A stretch of 64,000 bases of DNA, from the NCBI RefSeq assembly GCF_006385555.1, contig NZ_CP041036.1:3782001-3846000 (forward strand), in the 5' to 3' direction. Source of the stretch: Shewanella polaris. GTDB taxonomy: Bacteria; Pseudomonadota; Gammaproteobacteria; Enterobacterales; Shewanellaceae. The translations under genes and the position numbers were made by a program. The notes beneath the pieces are model-generated. The model ran no database searches. It had not been told where the DNA came from and saw only the letters and a program-made list of their open reading frames with translations. Shown here one piece after another: positions 14,424 to 27,260 of the stretch; position 1 is the stretch's first letter, and the number at the start of each line of letters is the position of its first letter.

Positions 14424-14519
14424 TAATTAACCAAAATCATATTATAACCAAAGTTAATTGAATTCAACAATAAAATTAACTTTGATTAGTATCCAAGGTT
14501 ATAACCTAAGTAATATAAT
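14424..14519. promoter_or_regulatory. Prophage switch operators and promoters (cro/cI)
   Basis: Repeated sites with a core of AACCAAAGTTA: TTAACCAAAATCAT at about 14426, TTATAACCAAAGTTAATT at 14442-14459, AAATTAACTTTGATTA at 14473-14488 (reverse) and a palindrome AGGTTATAACCT near 14498. The leftward promoter has TATAAT (minus strand, 14441-14446). For cI, TATAAT at 14514-14519 puts the start of transcription at about 14526, the first base of the ATG, so cI is probably leaderless as lambda PRM; no good -35 is visible, which is typical of an activator-dependent promoter. Confidence 0.7.
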
Positions 14520-14525
14520 TAACCC

Positions 14526-15218
14526 ATGAAAACACTTGCCCAAAACATTCAAGACAAACTAAAAGCTTCTGGTTTAACCCAAAAGGAATTAGCAGATCGC
14601 GCCAACATCTCGCAGGTGATGGTGCACAAACTCATTTCAGGAAAGGCTAAAGAATCATCAAAGTTAGTTGCTATAGCAGGTGTATTAGGTTGCACTGCAG
14701 AAGAGTTAATGTATGGATTAGAAAAGCATGTTCCAACGAGCAATGCCGAATGGGCAGGCCCAATGGAAACATGGGATGGCAACACCCCACTAAATGACGA
14801 TGAAGTAGAGATACCATTTTATATGGAAGTAGAATTAGCCGCAGGACACGGTATAGCAGAGGCTAGCGAATATCACGGCCCAAAACTACGCTTTGCAAAA
14901 TCTACATTGCGTAAATCAAGTGTTGACCCAACCAACGCAGCTTGCGTCCGGGTGAGTGGTAACAGCATGGAACCGGTATTACCTAACGGCTCTACTGTTG
15001 GTGTGGATACATCACAAACCAACGTGATCGACGGCAAAATGTACGCTATCAATCACGATGGCATGTTACGCATTAAAACATTATACAAATTACCAGGTGG
15101 CGGGTTGCGTCTGCGTAGTTTCAATACCGCCGAATGGCCAGACGAACGTTACGAAGGTGATGATCTCAAGCAAATAAAGATCATCGGCAAAGTCTTTTGG
15201 TACTCTGTTTTACTATAA
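14526..15218 (+). CDS. CI-type repressor, XRE plus S24 peptidase
   Basis: 230 residues. HTH at residues 16-36 (LTQKELADRANISQVMVHKL). C-terminal LexA/CI S24 self-cleavage domain: AG cleavage site at 106-107 (LAAGHG), nucleophile S147 in GNSMEP, general base K184 in RIKTL. No Shine-Dalgarno sequence but a -10 box 7 bp upstream. Cleavable by RecA* during SOS, releasing lytic genes. Divergent from cro and followed by the toxin locus. Confidence 0.9.
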   Translation: MKTLAQNIQDKLKASGLTQKELADRANISQVMVHKLISGKAKESSKLVAIAGVLGCTAEELMYGLEKHVPTSNAEWAGPMETWDGNTPLNDDEVEIPFYMEVELAAGHGIAEASEYHGPKLRFAKSTLRKSSVDPTNAACVRVSGNSMEPVLPNGSTVGVDTSQTNVIDGKMYAINHDGMLRIKTLYKLPGGGLRLRSFNTAEWPDERYEGDDLKQIKIIGKVFWYSVLL

Positions 15219-15409
15219 TTATTTACTAAGATATTTGTATTTTTCTATATTCACATGTACATTGGATATTGAAAATAAGTAGTAAAACACAATAAAACGC
15301 TTGTATATTGAACAAATAAATGGATAATAGCGCGGCTTTTGCATGTGTCTGCTACTTTACGTGGCAGGCATTTTACATATAAGCGGCTATAATAAAATGG
15401 AGTAATACT

Positions 15410-15955
15410 ATGAAGGGGGGAACTGCAATGTTAGTAGCCACCATCATGACCACCTTGACAGCGCCAACAGCTGAAGCTGAAATGCTGTCAACTAAAGCGA
15501 ATACATGCTTTGAAACATTAGCGAATAAAGTTGATAAAACTCAACATGCATTAAAAACGCTTGAACAAAGAAAAGTACAGCTTGATGAATTATTAGCAAA
15601 TTTTCGTCAGTACTATTACGATATAAGTAACGATGCTAATTTAGTTGACTTAAATGAGTATGAAAATATATTCAACCTAGATTTAACCGCTAGAGGGATT
15701 GGTGAGTTACTTAAAGGAATTTTAAAAAAAGAAGAGCTACACATCAAAGCTGAATATGGCAATGATGTCTACCAGTCTTTTCGCCATTTAGTGGCAACTC
15801 ACGGCCAAGTAAGAAAGAACATGAGTAACATCCTTTCTGTTTATAAAAACATGCAAGGTATGGTAGAAACAGTGGAGCAAACAGCGTTTACTCCAACAAA
15901 AGAATTTTTTACTGCAGCGTTTGAAGTTAGTGAGAATGTTTATAACACTCATTAA
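15410..15955 (+). CDS. Protein of unknown function upstream of YafO-like toxin; possible antitoxin
   Basis: 181 residues; a second in-frame ATG at 15428 has a better ribosome binding site (GGGGGG). N-terminal hydrophobic/threonine-rich stretch, then an extended helical protein (KVDKTQHALKTLEQRKVQLD and later KAEYGNDVYQSFRHLVATHG). It ends 19 bp before the YafO-like toxin start, so it is in position for a type II antitoxin, but it is much larger than YafN (about 97 residues) and lacks a visible ribbon-helix or Phd fold. May instead be unrelated cargo. No family recognised. Confidence 0.6.
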   Translation: MKGGTAMLVATIMTTLTAPTAEAEMLSTKANTCFETLANKVDKTQHALKTLEQRKVQLDELLANFRQYYYDISNDANLVDLNEYENIFNLDLTARGIGELLKGILKKEELHIKAEYGNDVYQSFRHLVATHGQVRKNMSNILSVYKNMQGMVETVEQTAFTPTKEFFTAAFEVSENVYNTH

Positions 15956-15976
15956 AGCAAGACATAAGGATGTGAT

Positions 15977-16390
15977 GTGGCAGTTCAAGTTACTTTTGCT
16001 TCAAATGTAGAAGCCCAGCTTAATGCTACTGGTTTTAAGCTGGCACCGCTAAAACAAGATCTAGAGCTTTATTTCGGCTCAAATAAAAGCAAAATTCCGC
16101 ACTACTTGGGTAAAGATACGCCTTACCGTGATCCTGCACATATACAAGATTCTGAAATTCACCATATTCATATTTTTGTAGAAGGAATTTCATGCCCAAA
16201 TGATTGGTCATCAGGTCGTCATCGTACAAGTAATTCATATATTGTTTATACATTTGGTTATTTTGACGAAGAAGCAGTTCATATAATTGACTTTTTAAGT
16301 CAACAAGCTCACGAACGTAGCAGAGCGAACCATTACAGCCTAATGACAAAATATAAAGTTGAAGCAGACTCTTTTAGAAGCAAATGTTAA
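15977..16390 (+). CDS. YafO-like mRNA interferase toxin
   Basis: 137 residues from GTG with TAAGGA 6 bp upstream. It aligns by eye with E. coli YafO over most of its length: LYFGSNKSKIPHYLGKD / YRD / HHIHIFVE / YTFGYFDEEAVHIIDFL / ALMTKYKVEADSFR-type end, including the DEEA helix and H-I-H strand. YafO acts as a ribosome-dependent mRNA interferase. It sits in the prophage between cI and PL, a usual site for accessory toxin genes. Partner is the unusual gene directly upstream. Confidence 0.8.
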   Translation: MAVQVTFASNVEAQLNATGFKLAPLKQDLELYFGSNKSKIPHYLGKDTPYRDPAHIQDSEIHHIHIFVEGISCPNDWSSGRHRTSNSYIVYTFGYFDEEAVHIIDFLSQQAHERSRANHYSLMTKYKVEADSFRSKC

Positions 16391-16415
16391 AAAAACCGTT
16401 ACTAGCGGTTTTTTT
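16389..16415 (+). terminator. Terminator after the YafO-like toxin
   Basis: AAAAAACCG TTACTAG CGGTTTTTTT: GC-short hairpin with long flanking A and T tracts; works for both strands (also the end of the minus-strand gene at 16443-16604). Confidence 0.75.
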
Positions 16416-16442
16416 ATCCAAAATATGCAACACCTTACTCAA

Positions 16443-16604
16443 TTATCCCATAACTGCCATAGCAACAAAAAACACAATCACCCCAGCAATCGCAAACCAA
16501 ACTACCCCTGACGAAATATGATCACGACTCTTACCACAATGTGGGCAGGCCTTTGCTGCACTGCTTTTCTCTTTCCCGCATTCATCACACTTAATTAATG
16601 CCAT
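16443..16604 (-). CDS. Small zinc-ribbon membrane protein
   Basis: 53 residues, too short for usual gene callers. N-terminal C-D-E-C and C-P-H-C pairs (MALIKCDECGKEKSSAAKAC) form a rubredoxin-like zinc ribbon, then one transmembrane helix (SGVVWFAIAGVIVFFVAMAV). Good GGAGGG ribosome binding site. Similar small ribbon-plus-helix proteins are common in Proteobacteria and prophages; function unknown. Confidence 0.75.
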   Translation of the reverse strand: MALIKCDECGKEKSSAAKACPHCGKSRDHISSGVVWFAIAGVIVFFVAMAVMG

Positions 16605-16680
16605 AAACCCTCCATAGTTAGCTAAATCTTTATATCACCTCAATCCCAAAAAATCATCAAACCAATAAACACAAAAAATA

Positions 16681-16723
16681 ATTAACCAAAGTTATTGACG
16701 TGTGAGTTAACCAAAGTTATATT
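16681..16723 (+). promoter_or_regulatory. CI/Cro-controlled promoter of the rightward early operon (PL-like)
   Basis: TTGACG (16695-16700), 17-bp spacer, TATATT (16718-16723). Two direct copies of the switch operator motif, TTAACCAAAGTTAT, overlap the -35 (16682-16695) and the -10 (16707-16720). The same motif is present at 14424-14488, so one regulator should control both. Confidence 0.8.
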
Positions 16724-16756
16724 TAAGCCGTACCCCCAATAACCGAGGACGGCAAA

Positions 16757-17080
16757 ATGATACTGACAAATACCCCTACAACAGACAAACAACGTGCTGA
16801 ACATTTCCACCTGGTCAGTATTCGTTTTGCCTGCCTGCTCGCCACCAAACAAGACCCTATGGACTGTGAACGTGTTGCATTGCGTATAGCAAAACTTGAA
16901 CGCCAATTAATGCACAGCAACCCAAGCCAACTGTTCAGTAGCCAATTTGAAAACCAAGCCGGTGAACTCGGTGACAACCTCGCCATGCGTTACAACCACC
17001 ACACTGGCCGCATCACCATCTGGCGCAATACCCCATTACACCAATGCGGCAAAGTGTTCCAACTGAGGGCGAATGTATGA
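16757..17080 (+). CDS. Phage early protein of unknown function
   Basis: 107 residues, first gene after the PL-like promoter. Helical N-terminal half with RIAKLERQLMHSNPSQLF, and a beta part ending RITIWRNTPLHQCGKVF. No domain recognised. Its TGA overlaps the next ATG. Confidence 0.6.
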   Translation: MILTNTPTTDKQRAEHFHLVSIRFACLLATKQDPMDCERVALRIAKLERQLMHSNPSQLFSSQFENQAGELGDNLAMRYNHHTGRITIWRNTPLHQCGKVFQLRANV

Positions 17081-17247
17081 GTGCCGCAAACGAATACTGC
17101 GACCGTGAAATAGCCAAGTGCAAAGACATGATCCGCACTTGGCCCCACGAAGCACTATGCCTTAAGCGCTTAATTAAAGGCTGGCAACGCACTAAGCAGC
17201 AATTAAAGAACATCGAAACAATCAACAATGCTGAGGATTCAGTATGA
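17077..17247 (+). CDS. Small phage protein of unknown function
   Basis: 56 residues: MSAANEYCDREIAKCKDMIR then TWPHEALCLKRLIKGWQRTK. The ATG is chosen because it overlaps the previous stop and has GAGG upstream, rather than the in-frame ATG at 17044. Two cysteines and a basic helix; possible nucleic-acid or protein-binding adaptor. Confidence 0.55.
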   Translation: MSAANEYCDREIAKCKDMIRTWPHEALCLKRLIKGWQRTKQQLKNIETINNAEDSV

Positions 17248-17567
17248 GCCAAATACAAGCAGCAACAATTGAACGTGATGAAGGTTATTGGACGCACCCA
17301 GACTTACCTGAATGGGATGAAGGTACTCCACGAGCAGAATGCGAGGCATGGGCGGCAGATAATGGCGGTGAATTTGTAGCGATTTGGTTTGAAAATGATG
17401 CACCCGAAAATCTTATCGAACGATTCTATGATGACAGCGATAGTGATATTAGTGATTGGAGCCCCGTTTGCGAAAAGGCTGGTTCATTCTTACTGAGCAT
17501 TCACGATACAGAAGATGGCCCAGTCGCACTGTTCTTCGCGCCTAAGGATAAGGACACTGATGCATGA
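17244..17567 (+). CDS. Phage protein of unknown function, acidic
   Basis: 107 residues, strongly acidic (many D/E, WDEGTPRAECEAW, DDSDSDISDW). Acidic early phage proteins often mimic DNA or inhibit host enzymes, for example restriction or nucleoid proteins; that is only a possibility here. Overlaps its neighbours by 4 bp at both ends, so it is part of one operon. Confidence 0.6.
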   Translation: MSQIQAATIERDEGYWTHPDLPEWDEGTPRAECEAWAADNGGEFVAIWFENDAPENLIERFYDDSDSDISDWSPVCEKAGSFLLSIHDTEDGPVALFFAPKDKDTDA

Positions 17568-17827
17568 AATACTTAATCCAAGGCGGTGAAAGCGCTGAAC
17601 GCCTACAGCTGCTACTGCAACTCACCAACATTGAATCGCCCGACATAGTGGCTGCATTACATGATCACTTCGTCGCAGGTCACCAAGACACGGTGGCAGC
17701 TATTCGAAACAACGTTAAAAAAAGCAATTTATCACGGGCAATAGCACGATTAGAGCAAGTGACATTCACGGTTGAACAGATCAAAGAAATCGACTGGGCC
17801 AAGTTCAAATCAAGAAAGGTGGCGTAA
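17564..17827 (+). CDS. PapB-like regulator in the prophage operon
   Basis: 87 residues. LLQLTNIESPDIVAALHDHF followed by VAGHQDTVAAIRNNVKKSNL, then SRAIARLEQV, matches the PapB/FocB adhesin-regulator pattern (a helix-turn-helix preceded by L.LT.I.S..V..AL.D). Fimbrial regulators of this family bind AT-rich DNA; as a phage gene its targets are unknown. Confidence 0.7.
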   Translation: MKYLIQGGESAERLQLLLQLTNIESPDIVAALHDHFVAGHQDTVAAIRNNVKKSNLSRAIARLEQVTFTVEQIKEIDWAKFKSRKVA

Positions 17828-18130
17828 ATGAAATCTAATGCAGCATTTAAGCACCTGATTGGACATTATCGCAATCAAAAAATTGACCTAATTTGTGCAT
17901 TAAAAATGGGCGACCCTATAAAAACAGCAATAGCACTAGGGGCGCTTGACTGTCTTTACTGGCAATCACTCGGTAATGGGTTAGTTAATTTTGCTAAAGG
18001 CATAGCAAGAACAATCATTCATTCTTACAAGTACCACCAAATTCGATTACCTGGCCACCCACAGCAAGGTTACCAAGTTAACGGTTACCCCAAGATGGAT
18101 TTAAAAATGTTATTAAGCGGTGCAGCATGA
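17828..18130 (+). CDS. Phage protein of unknown function
   Basis: 100 residues, basic, with a long hydrophobic-amphipathic middle (AIALGALDCLYWQSLGNGL). Adjoins the previous stop codon; ends overlapping the next start. No domain recognised. Confidence 0.5.
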   Translation: MKSNAAFKHLIGHYRNQKIDLICALKMGDPIKTAIALGALDCLYWQSLGNGLVNFAKGIARTIIHSYKYHQIRLPGHPQQGYQVNGYPKMDLKMLLSGAA

Positions 18131-18369
18131 ATAAGGTAACCAAAACGTTCAGCACCAAACAAGGTGTTGTCACGTTATCACAGCCGTTCTTCACGCTAAT
18201 GCACGAACAGCAGCAAGTTGAAGCAACTTACAAGCCAAACAACTACAACGGTTGGGGCATGTGTAAAACATTCAACGCTATTGAAGTTAGTGATTTCACC
18301 CAAGCCGATGCAGAGCTATTTGCCAGCACCGCCGATTCAAAACTACGCATACAGGGGTATGCAGCATGA
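18127..18369 (+). CDS. Phage protein of unknown function
   Basis: 80 residues, mostly beta (VVTLSQPFFTLMHEQQQVEA, then WGMCKTFNAIEVSDFT). No domain recognised; overlaps both neighbours by 4 bp. Confidence 0.5.
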   Translation: MNKVTKTFSTKQGVVTLSQPFFTLMHEQQQVEATYKPNNYNGWGMCKTFNAIEVSDFTQADAELFASTADSKLRIQGYAA

Positions 18370-18491
18370 AAAAGTCAGACGTTATCAAAGAAGCATTAAA
18401 ACAATGGTATGCCCTTCCGCGTGATCAGGTCGGCTCATGCCAGCATTACATGAAAACACTAGCAGAAAAACTAGCTAAGGAAGGTAAGTAA
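18366..18491 (+). CDS. Tiny phage protein
   Basis: 41 residues (MKKSDVIKEALKQWYALPRD and 21 more) with its ATG in the GCATGA overlap with the previous stop and its TAA overlapping the next ATG (TAATG). Helical and basic. Below usual gene-calling length, but operon spacing supports it. Confidence 0.55.
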   Translation: MKKSDVIKEALKQWYALPRDQVGSCQHYMKTLAEKLAKEGK

Positions 18492-18799
18492 TGAGTGCAG
18501 CAATAAAGAGTGAATCAGACCTAATTGAATATTATTACATTAACCAGTACATGAGCGGTGATCAGGTGGCTGCCAAGCTTGGTCTAAGTCCATACAACGT
18601 AAAAAAGTATCTACGGGAGAACGGCATAGCAAGAAACCGGAAAGAAGCAACATCTAAAGCAGCAAGGACATTACGTCAAAAGGCGGCTAACAGTGCACTG
18701 AGCGCATACGACATGCAAGAACTGCGCGAATGCAGGGCTTCGACACTTGCTCTATCATTAATACGTAAAAGGAGATCTTGTGATGTCATTGTTGACTAA
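18491..18799 (+). CDS. Helix-turn-helix protein of the prophage
   Basis: 102 residues. MSGDQVAAKLGLSPYNVKKY, then LRENGIARNRKEATSK, is a resolvase/MerR-like HTH followed by a basic tail. Could be an excisionase-type or early regulator; sits just before the DUF4224 gene and integrase. Confidence 0.65.
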   Translation: MSAAIKSESDLIEYYYINQYMSGDQVAAKLGLSPYNVKKYLRENGIARNRKEATSKAARTLRQKAANSALSAYDMQELRECRASTLALSLIRKRRSCDVIVD

Positions 18800-19004
18800 A
18801 GATGAACTTGAACAACTTAGTGGCCTAACGCAACCGGCTGCGCAAGTTAAATGGTTAAAAACACAAGGCATCAATCACTTCGTTAGAAATGACGGTAGGC
18901 CTTCTGTAACGTGGGAATTTGTAAATAACCCACATGGAAGCATGTTAACCAATATCAAATCCGCACAACCAAATTTTGGAGCATTAACCAATGCGAACGC
19001 GTAA
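18783..19004 (+). CDS. DUF4224 family phage protein
   Basis: 73 residues. LLTKDELEQLSGLTQPAAQV, then KWLKTQGINHFVRNDGRPSV, matches the DUF4224 consensus (a small protein found next to phage integrases). Start at the ATG after AGGAGATCTTGTG; a GTG 3 bp upstream is also possible. Function not known. Confidence 0.8.
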   Translation: MSLLTKDELEQLSGLTQPAAQVKWLKTQGINHFVRNDGRPSVTWEFVNNPHGSMLTNIKSAQPNFGALTNANA

Positions 19005-20007
19005 ACCAGAAGATGCATGGATGCCACCTTCTGTTTATCTTCATACACGATCTGGTGTTGCAGTGAGTTACGTTATCAAACGACGTAACTCAACTAAGGT
19101 GCTTTGTAAAATAACCGCCACTAAGGCGGAAGTATGGCAAGCATACGAACGTGAAGTGGCAGAAACCAGCTTAGAGTACACAGTTAATCGTTTAGTGATT
19201 GACTACCTAGGCAGCCAAAACTTTATCGACCTTGCCCCCCGCACTCAACGCGACCGAACCCGAGAGCTTGAATTGTTCAGTAAAGTGTTTGGCGAAATGA
19301 AGCCCGAGCAAGTCGAACCTTTTCACGTTCGCCAATACATCGACTTACGCGGAAAAACCAGCAAGACACAAGCAAACCATGAACTCGCTGCAGCCAGCGT
19401 AATGTTTGCTTGGGGTTATGAACGCGGCCTATGTAACAGCAACCCAGCGAAAGGCGTTAAAAAGTTTAAGCTTAAAGCTCGTGATAGATACATAACCGAC
19501 ACCGAATACAATGCCCTATTGGCATGTGCTGAAACTCGTCTAGCGATTGCTTGCGAGATAAGCTATCTATGTGCAGCAAGGCAAGGTGACGTCGTTCAGC
19601 TTACCTGGTCACAAATCTCTGATGACGGTATATATATTCAGCAAGGTAAAACAGGCAAAAAACAAATCAAAGCGTGGTCGAAAAGACTGGCAGAAGTTAT
19701 TAATGAATCTAAGTTGCTACACAAAGGTGTTGCAAGCATCTATGTCATCAACAAGAACAAGGGCGGAAAACTCACACAGGAAGGGTTACGCAGCGCGTGG
19801 AAGCGTGCAATGTTAAAAATGGAACAAGAATACCCAAGCATTGAACGCACATTTACGTTTCATGATATTAAAGCAAAAGGGATCTCTGATTTTGACGGGA
19901 CACTAGCAGAAAAACAGCAATATTCAGGTCACAAGACAATGGCCCAAGTGAACACATATGACCGGAAAGTGAGTGTAGTACCGACTATTGGAAGTAAAGC
20001 GAAGTGA
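18991..20007 (+). CDS. Phage integrase (tyrosine recombinase)
   Basis: 338 residues, overlaps DUF4224 by 14 bp. Core-binding domain about 60-165, catalytic domain 175-330 with R in ISYLCAARQGDVVQLTW, the HxxR-like segment altered to FHDIKAKGIS, and GHKTMAQVNTYDR with the Y nucleophile. The KAKG replacement of LRH is common in phage integrases of this group. It lies 94 bp from tRNA-Trp, consistent with integration at that tRNA. Confidence 0.9.
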   Translation: MRTRKPEDAWMPPSVYLHTRSGVAVSYVIKRRNSTKVLCKITATKAEVWQAYEREVAETSLEYTVNRLVIDYLGSQNFIDLAPRTQRDRTRELELFSKVFGEMKPEQVEPFHVRQYIDLRGKTSKTQANHELAAASVMFAWGYERGLCNSNPAKGVKKFKLKARDRYITDTEYNALLACAETRLAIACEISYLCAARQGDVVQLTWSQISDDGIYIQQGKTGKKQIKAWSKRLAEVINESKLLHKGVASIYVINKNKGGKLTQEGLRSAWKRAMLKMEQEYPSIERTFTFHDIKAKGISDFDGTLAEKQQYSGHKTMAQVNTYDRKVSVVPTIGSKAK

Positions 20008-20057
20008 ATATAAATGCAAAAATGATACTTTCTTTTTCTACGTTATATTCTACAGAA

Positions 20058-20092
20058 TTGAAAACGGCTCGCATATTTCTATGCAAGCCGTT
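20058..20092 (-). terminator. Terminator of the tRNA-Trp transcript
   Basis: On the minus strand AACGGCTTGCAT ... ATGCGAGCCGTT then TTTC, 10 bp after the tRNA end. Also may serve the integrase on the plus strand (AACGGCT...AGCCGTTGTTTT). Confidence 0.7.
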
Positions 20093-20100
20093 GTTTTATT

Positions 20101-20177
20101 TGGCAGGGGTGGCAAGACTCGAACTCGCAACCATCGGTTTTGGAGACCGCTGTTCTACCAATTGGAACTACACCCCT
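20101..20177 (-). tRNA. tRNA-Trp (CCA)
   Basis: Cloverleaf: acceptor AGGGGTG / CACCCCT, anticodon arm CGGTCTCCAAAACCG with anticodon CCA, T arm GAGTTCGAGTCTT, encoded 3' CCA. Very close to E. coli tRNA-Trp. It lies downstream of the rrn operon on the same strand but is now separated from 5S by IS debris and has its own promoter. Confidence 0.95.
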
Positions 20178-20189
20178 GTTGACGAATGC

Positions 20190-20218
20190 ATTATGCTAAA
20201 CCCCCCCCTAAAGGTAAA
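20190..20218 (-). promoter_or_regulatory. Probable promoter of tRNA-Trp
   Basis: Minus strand: -35 TTTACC (20213-20218), 17-bp spacer containing a run of eight G, -10 CATAAT (20190-20195). Positions the start a few bases before the tRNA 5' end. Confidence 0.5.
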
Positions 20219-20436
20219 GCACTTTTTTGCATTATCTGCCTAATTGCAGTTTTTTCAAACAAGTTTGTAGTTATTAATCGTTCAGTTGTCGCTTATAATT
20301 TTACAAGCCTGTTCTGGGCATTCAATAATTGCTATTTTGATATGACTAGTTGTGGAGTCTTATTTTCTACACGCTGCTTTAGGTACACTTCTTTAATGAC
20401 TTTAAGTCCCAAGCTAAAACAAGAGTAGCGTAATGC

Positions 20437-21034
<598 letters not shown>

Positions 21035-21342
21035 TCAATTTTCTTAATTTGAGCTTCAAGCTCTTGAATTCGTTTTTGTTCGGGAGTGATGGCATTAGCT
21101 GATGGAGTAATACCTTCAAATTCTTGTCTTAGCTGGGTTACCCAACGTCTAATCGCTGTCGGGCCTACGCCGGTTGCATCACAAGCTTCTCGGATTGTGT
21201 AGCCTTGTTTAATCACAAGGTTAGCAGTATCTATTTTAAATTCTGTTGAGTAAGTTGGTTGAGTCTTCATTACTTTTTACACCGTTTTATCTTAAGGCAA
21301 GTTTACCTCATATCGGTGTACAGTTTAATTAAGCCACAATAA

Positions 21343-21597
21343 GGTTGGCATCAACAAGATCTGACTGAGGACTTTGATAACCTTAGTATCCTTAAACTTC
21401 CGCCCTATTCGCCAGAACTCAACCCTATAGAACAAGTGTGGCAATGGCTTCGTCAGAATGAACTCGCCAATTGTTGCTTTAGTGGATATGACGATATTGT
21501 TGAGCAGTGTTCTATTGCATGGAATTGATTTATTGCAGAGCCGGAAAGGGTGATTCAACTATGTTCTAGACGGTGGACAAAACTGACCAATTAATTA
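21343..21597 (+). pseudogene. IS630-family transposase fragment
   Basis: C-terminal 80 residues of an IS630-type DDE transposase: LPPYSPELNPIEQVWQWLRQ, then ELANCCFSGYDDIVEQC. The last DDE acidic residue (E of PIE) is present. Frame is interrupted by TGA in AWN-stop-FIAEPERV and the N-terminal two-thirds is missing. Directly abuts the IS3 left end. Confidence 0.85.
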
Positions 21598-21608
21598 ATG
21601 TAAATGAT

Positions 21609-21690
21609 ATAATAGCGGGCTGTCTCACGACGCTTTCAAGTCAATTAGGCGCCTAAAAATAACCTATTTCACATGGGCATATCGGCCACA
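21609..21690 (-). repeat. Degenerate second copy of the rrn 3' end (5S remnant)
   Basis: About 82 bp matching, with changes, 21759-21840, which covers the terminator's distal arm, spacer and the last 40 bp of the 5S gene. It points to a former tandem 5S copy (or duplication by recombination) now decayed. Confidence 0.75.
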
Positions 21691-21743
21691 CAAACATGAT
21701 GTTCAGATAAACCAAGCCATAATATCAACAAATGACAGACGTA

Positions 21744-21771
21744 AAAAAGCCCGCTACATAATAGCGGGCTG
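21744..21771 (-). terminator. rrn operon terminator
   Basis: Minus strand: AGCCCGCTATTATGTAGCGG arm-loop-arm, then GCTTTTTTAC. It follows the 5S gene by about 30 bp. Confidence 0.85.
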
Positions 21772-21800
21772 TCTCACGACTCTTTCAAGTCAATTAGGCG

Positions 21801-21916
21801 CCTGGAAATGACCTACTCTCACATGGGGAGACCCCACACTACCATCGGCGATACTGTGTTTCACTTCTGAGTTCGGAATGGGATCAGGTGGTGCCACAGC
21901 TCTATGGTTTCCAGAC
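21801..21916 (-). rRNA. rrf: 5S rRNA
   Basis: About 116 nt. Minus strand starts GTCTGGAAACCATAGAGCTG and contains CCGAACTCAGAAGTGAAAC, the 5S loop-A/loop-B signature, and GCCGATGGTAGTGTGGGG near the 3' half. Ends pair: GTCTGGAAA / TTTCCAGGC. Confidence 0.95.
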
Positions 21917-22126
21917 AAATTTTGCTTATCTAACGCATTATTCTTGATGCATTAAATAATAATTCGAAAAGCTGATTATGCTTTATTAAAGCTTACTTGA
22001 GGTCTCGCACTGCTTAAGCGCTCTATTCTAACACTAAGGTCATGCTCCCTTTAGTACGACCTCCATGGAAGGAGGAAGTGCTAGAAAATGTCGGGAACAT
22101 TTTCAGTAAAACCCATCTGGGTTGTA

Positions 22127-25030
<2,904 letters not shown>

Positions 25031-25411
25031 ATACAACCCAAATGAGTTTCACTTTCGTGAACCACCTGCGTTATATCGCAACTAGCTGGTTTTTACTTGT
25101 CTCACCTCCAGGGTAGGAAGTGGACTCGCCTTAGTTTTTAGAATATTCAAGACACTTAAACAGTGTTTTGAGAACTCAAGATACTGATACTTTCGCATCA
25201 GTATTATTTTTCGCACTAACGTAATCACACAAACGACAACGAATTATCATCTATGCGCCTTTAGTTAGTACTATCAGCTTTCCAAATTGTTAAAGAACAA
25301 TGCTAACCGGCTCGCGGCGCATTTCACTCTACTTCCGAAGAAGTTAACAAGTAATCTGTGTGAACACTCACATGCATTGCTGCACTTTAGGTATTGAGTT
25401 AGTCGTATAGG
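25031..25411 (-). other. 16S-23S spacer without tRNA
   Basis: 381 bp. No tRNA could be folded. It contains a boxA-like TTCTTTAACAATTT near 25287-25300 (minus) and an inverted repeat (GATACTGATAC..CATCAGTATT), both antitermination and processing features. Confidence 0.75.
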
Positions 25412-26954
<1,543 letters not shown>

Positions 26955-27172
26955 AAAGTTTTTTGAAATATTCGGTTAGGAATATTTCGGCTCAATGAAT
27001 TCTGATTTACACCTTATAAACTCGGAAGAATCTATAAGATGTTTGTTACATATTGCTATGAACATTCATCGTTGCATTGAGTTGAAATTTTTTGATTGCC
27101 AACATTCCGAAGAACAGAAGACAATTTCGAATAACTCAATACCTGTGAATGTCCACACAGATTTCTTGTTTA

Positions 27173-27190
27173 AATTGTTAAAGAACGTTG
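27173..27190 (-). promoter_or_regulatory. rrn leader boxA
   Basis: Minus strand GTTCTTTAACAATTT, the boxA antitermination element, about 220 bp before the 16S 5' end. Confidence 0.7.
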
Positions 27191-27260
27191 CTCACTATGA
27201 AGAAGTTTAAGTCTTTCATGTTAGCAGCCTAAGACGCTAGGTCGTTGGCTTGGGGTGCGT

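Noticed and set aside
20101..20177. tRNA-Trp 3' end as attL with a matching attR in the window
   Set aside because: I found no second copy of the tRNA 3' sequence inside the window, so prophage ends cannot be assigned here.
25031..25411. Possible tRNA in the 16S-23S spacer
   Set aside because: No GTTCGA-type T arm or anticodon stem found.
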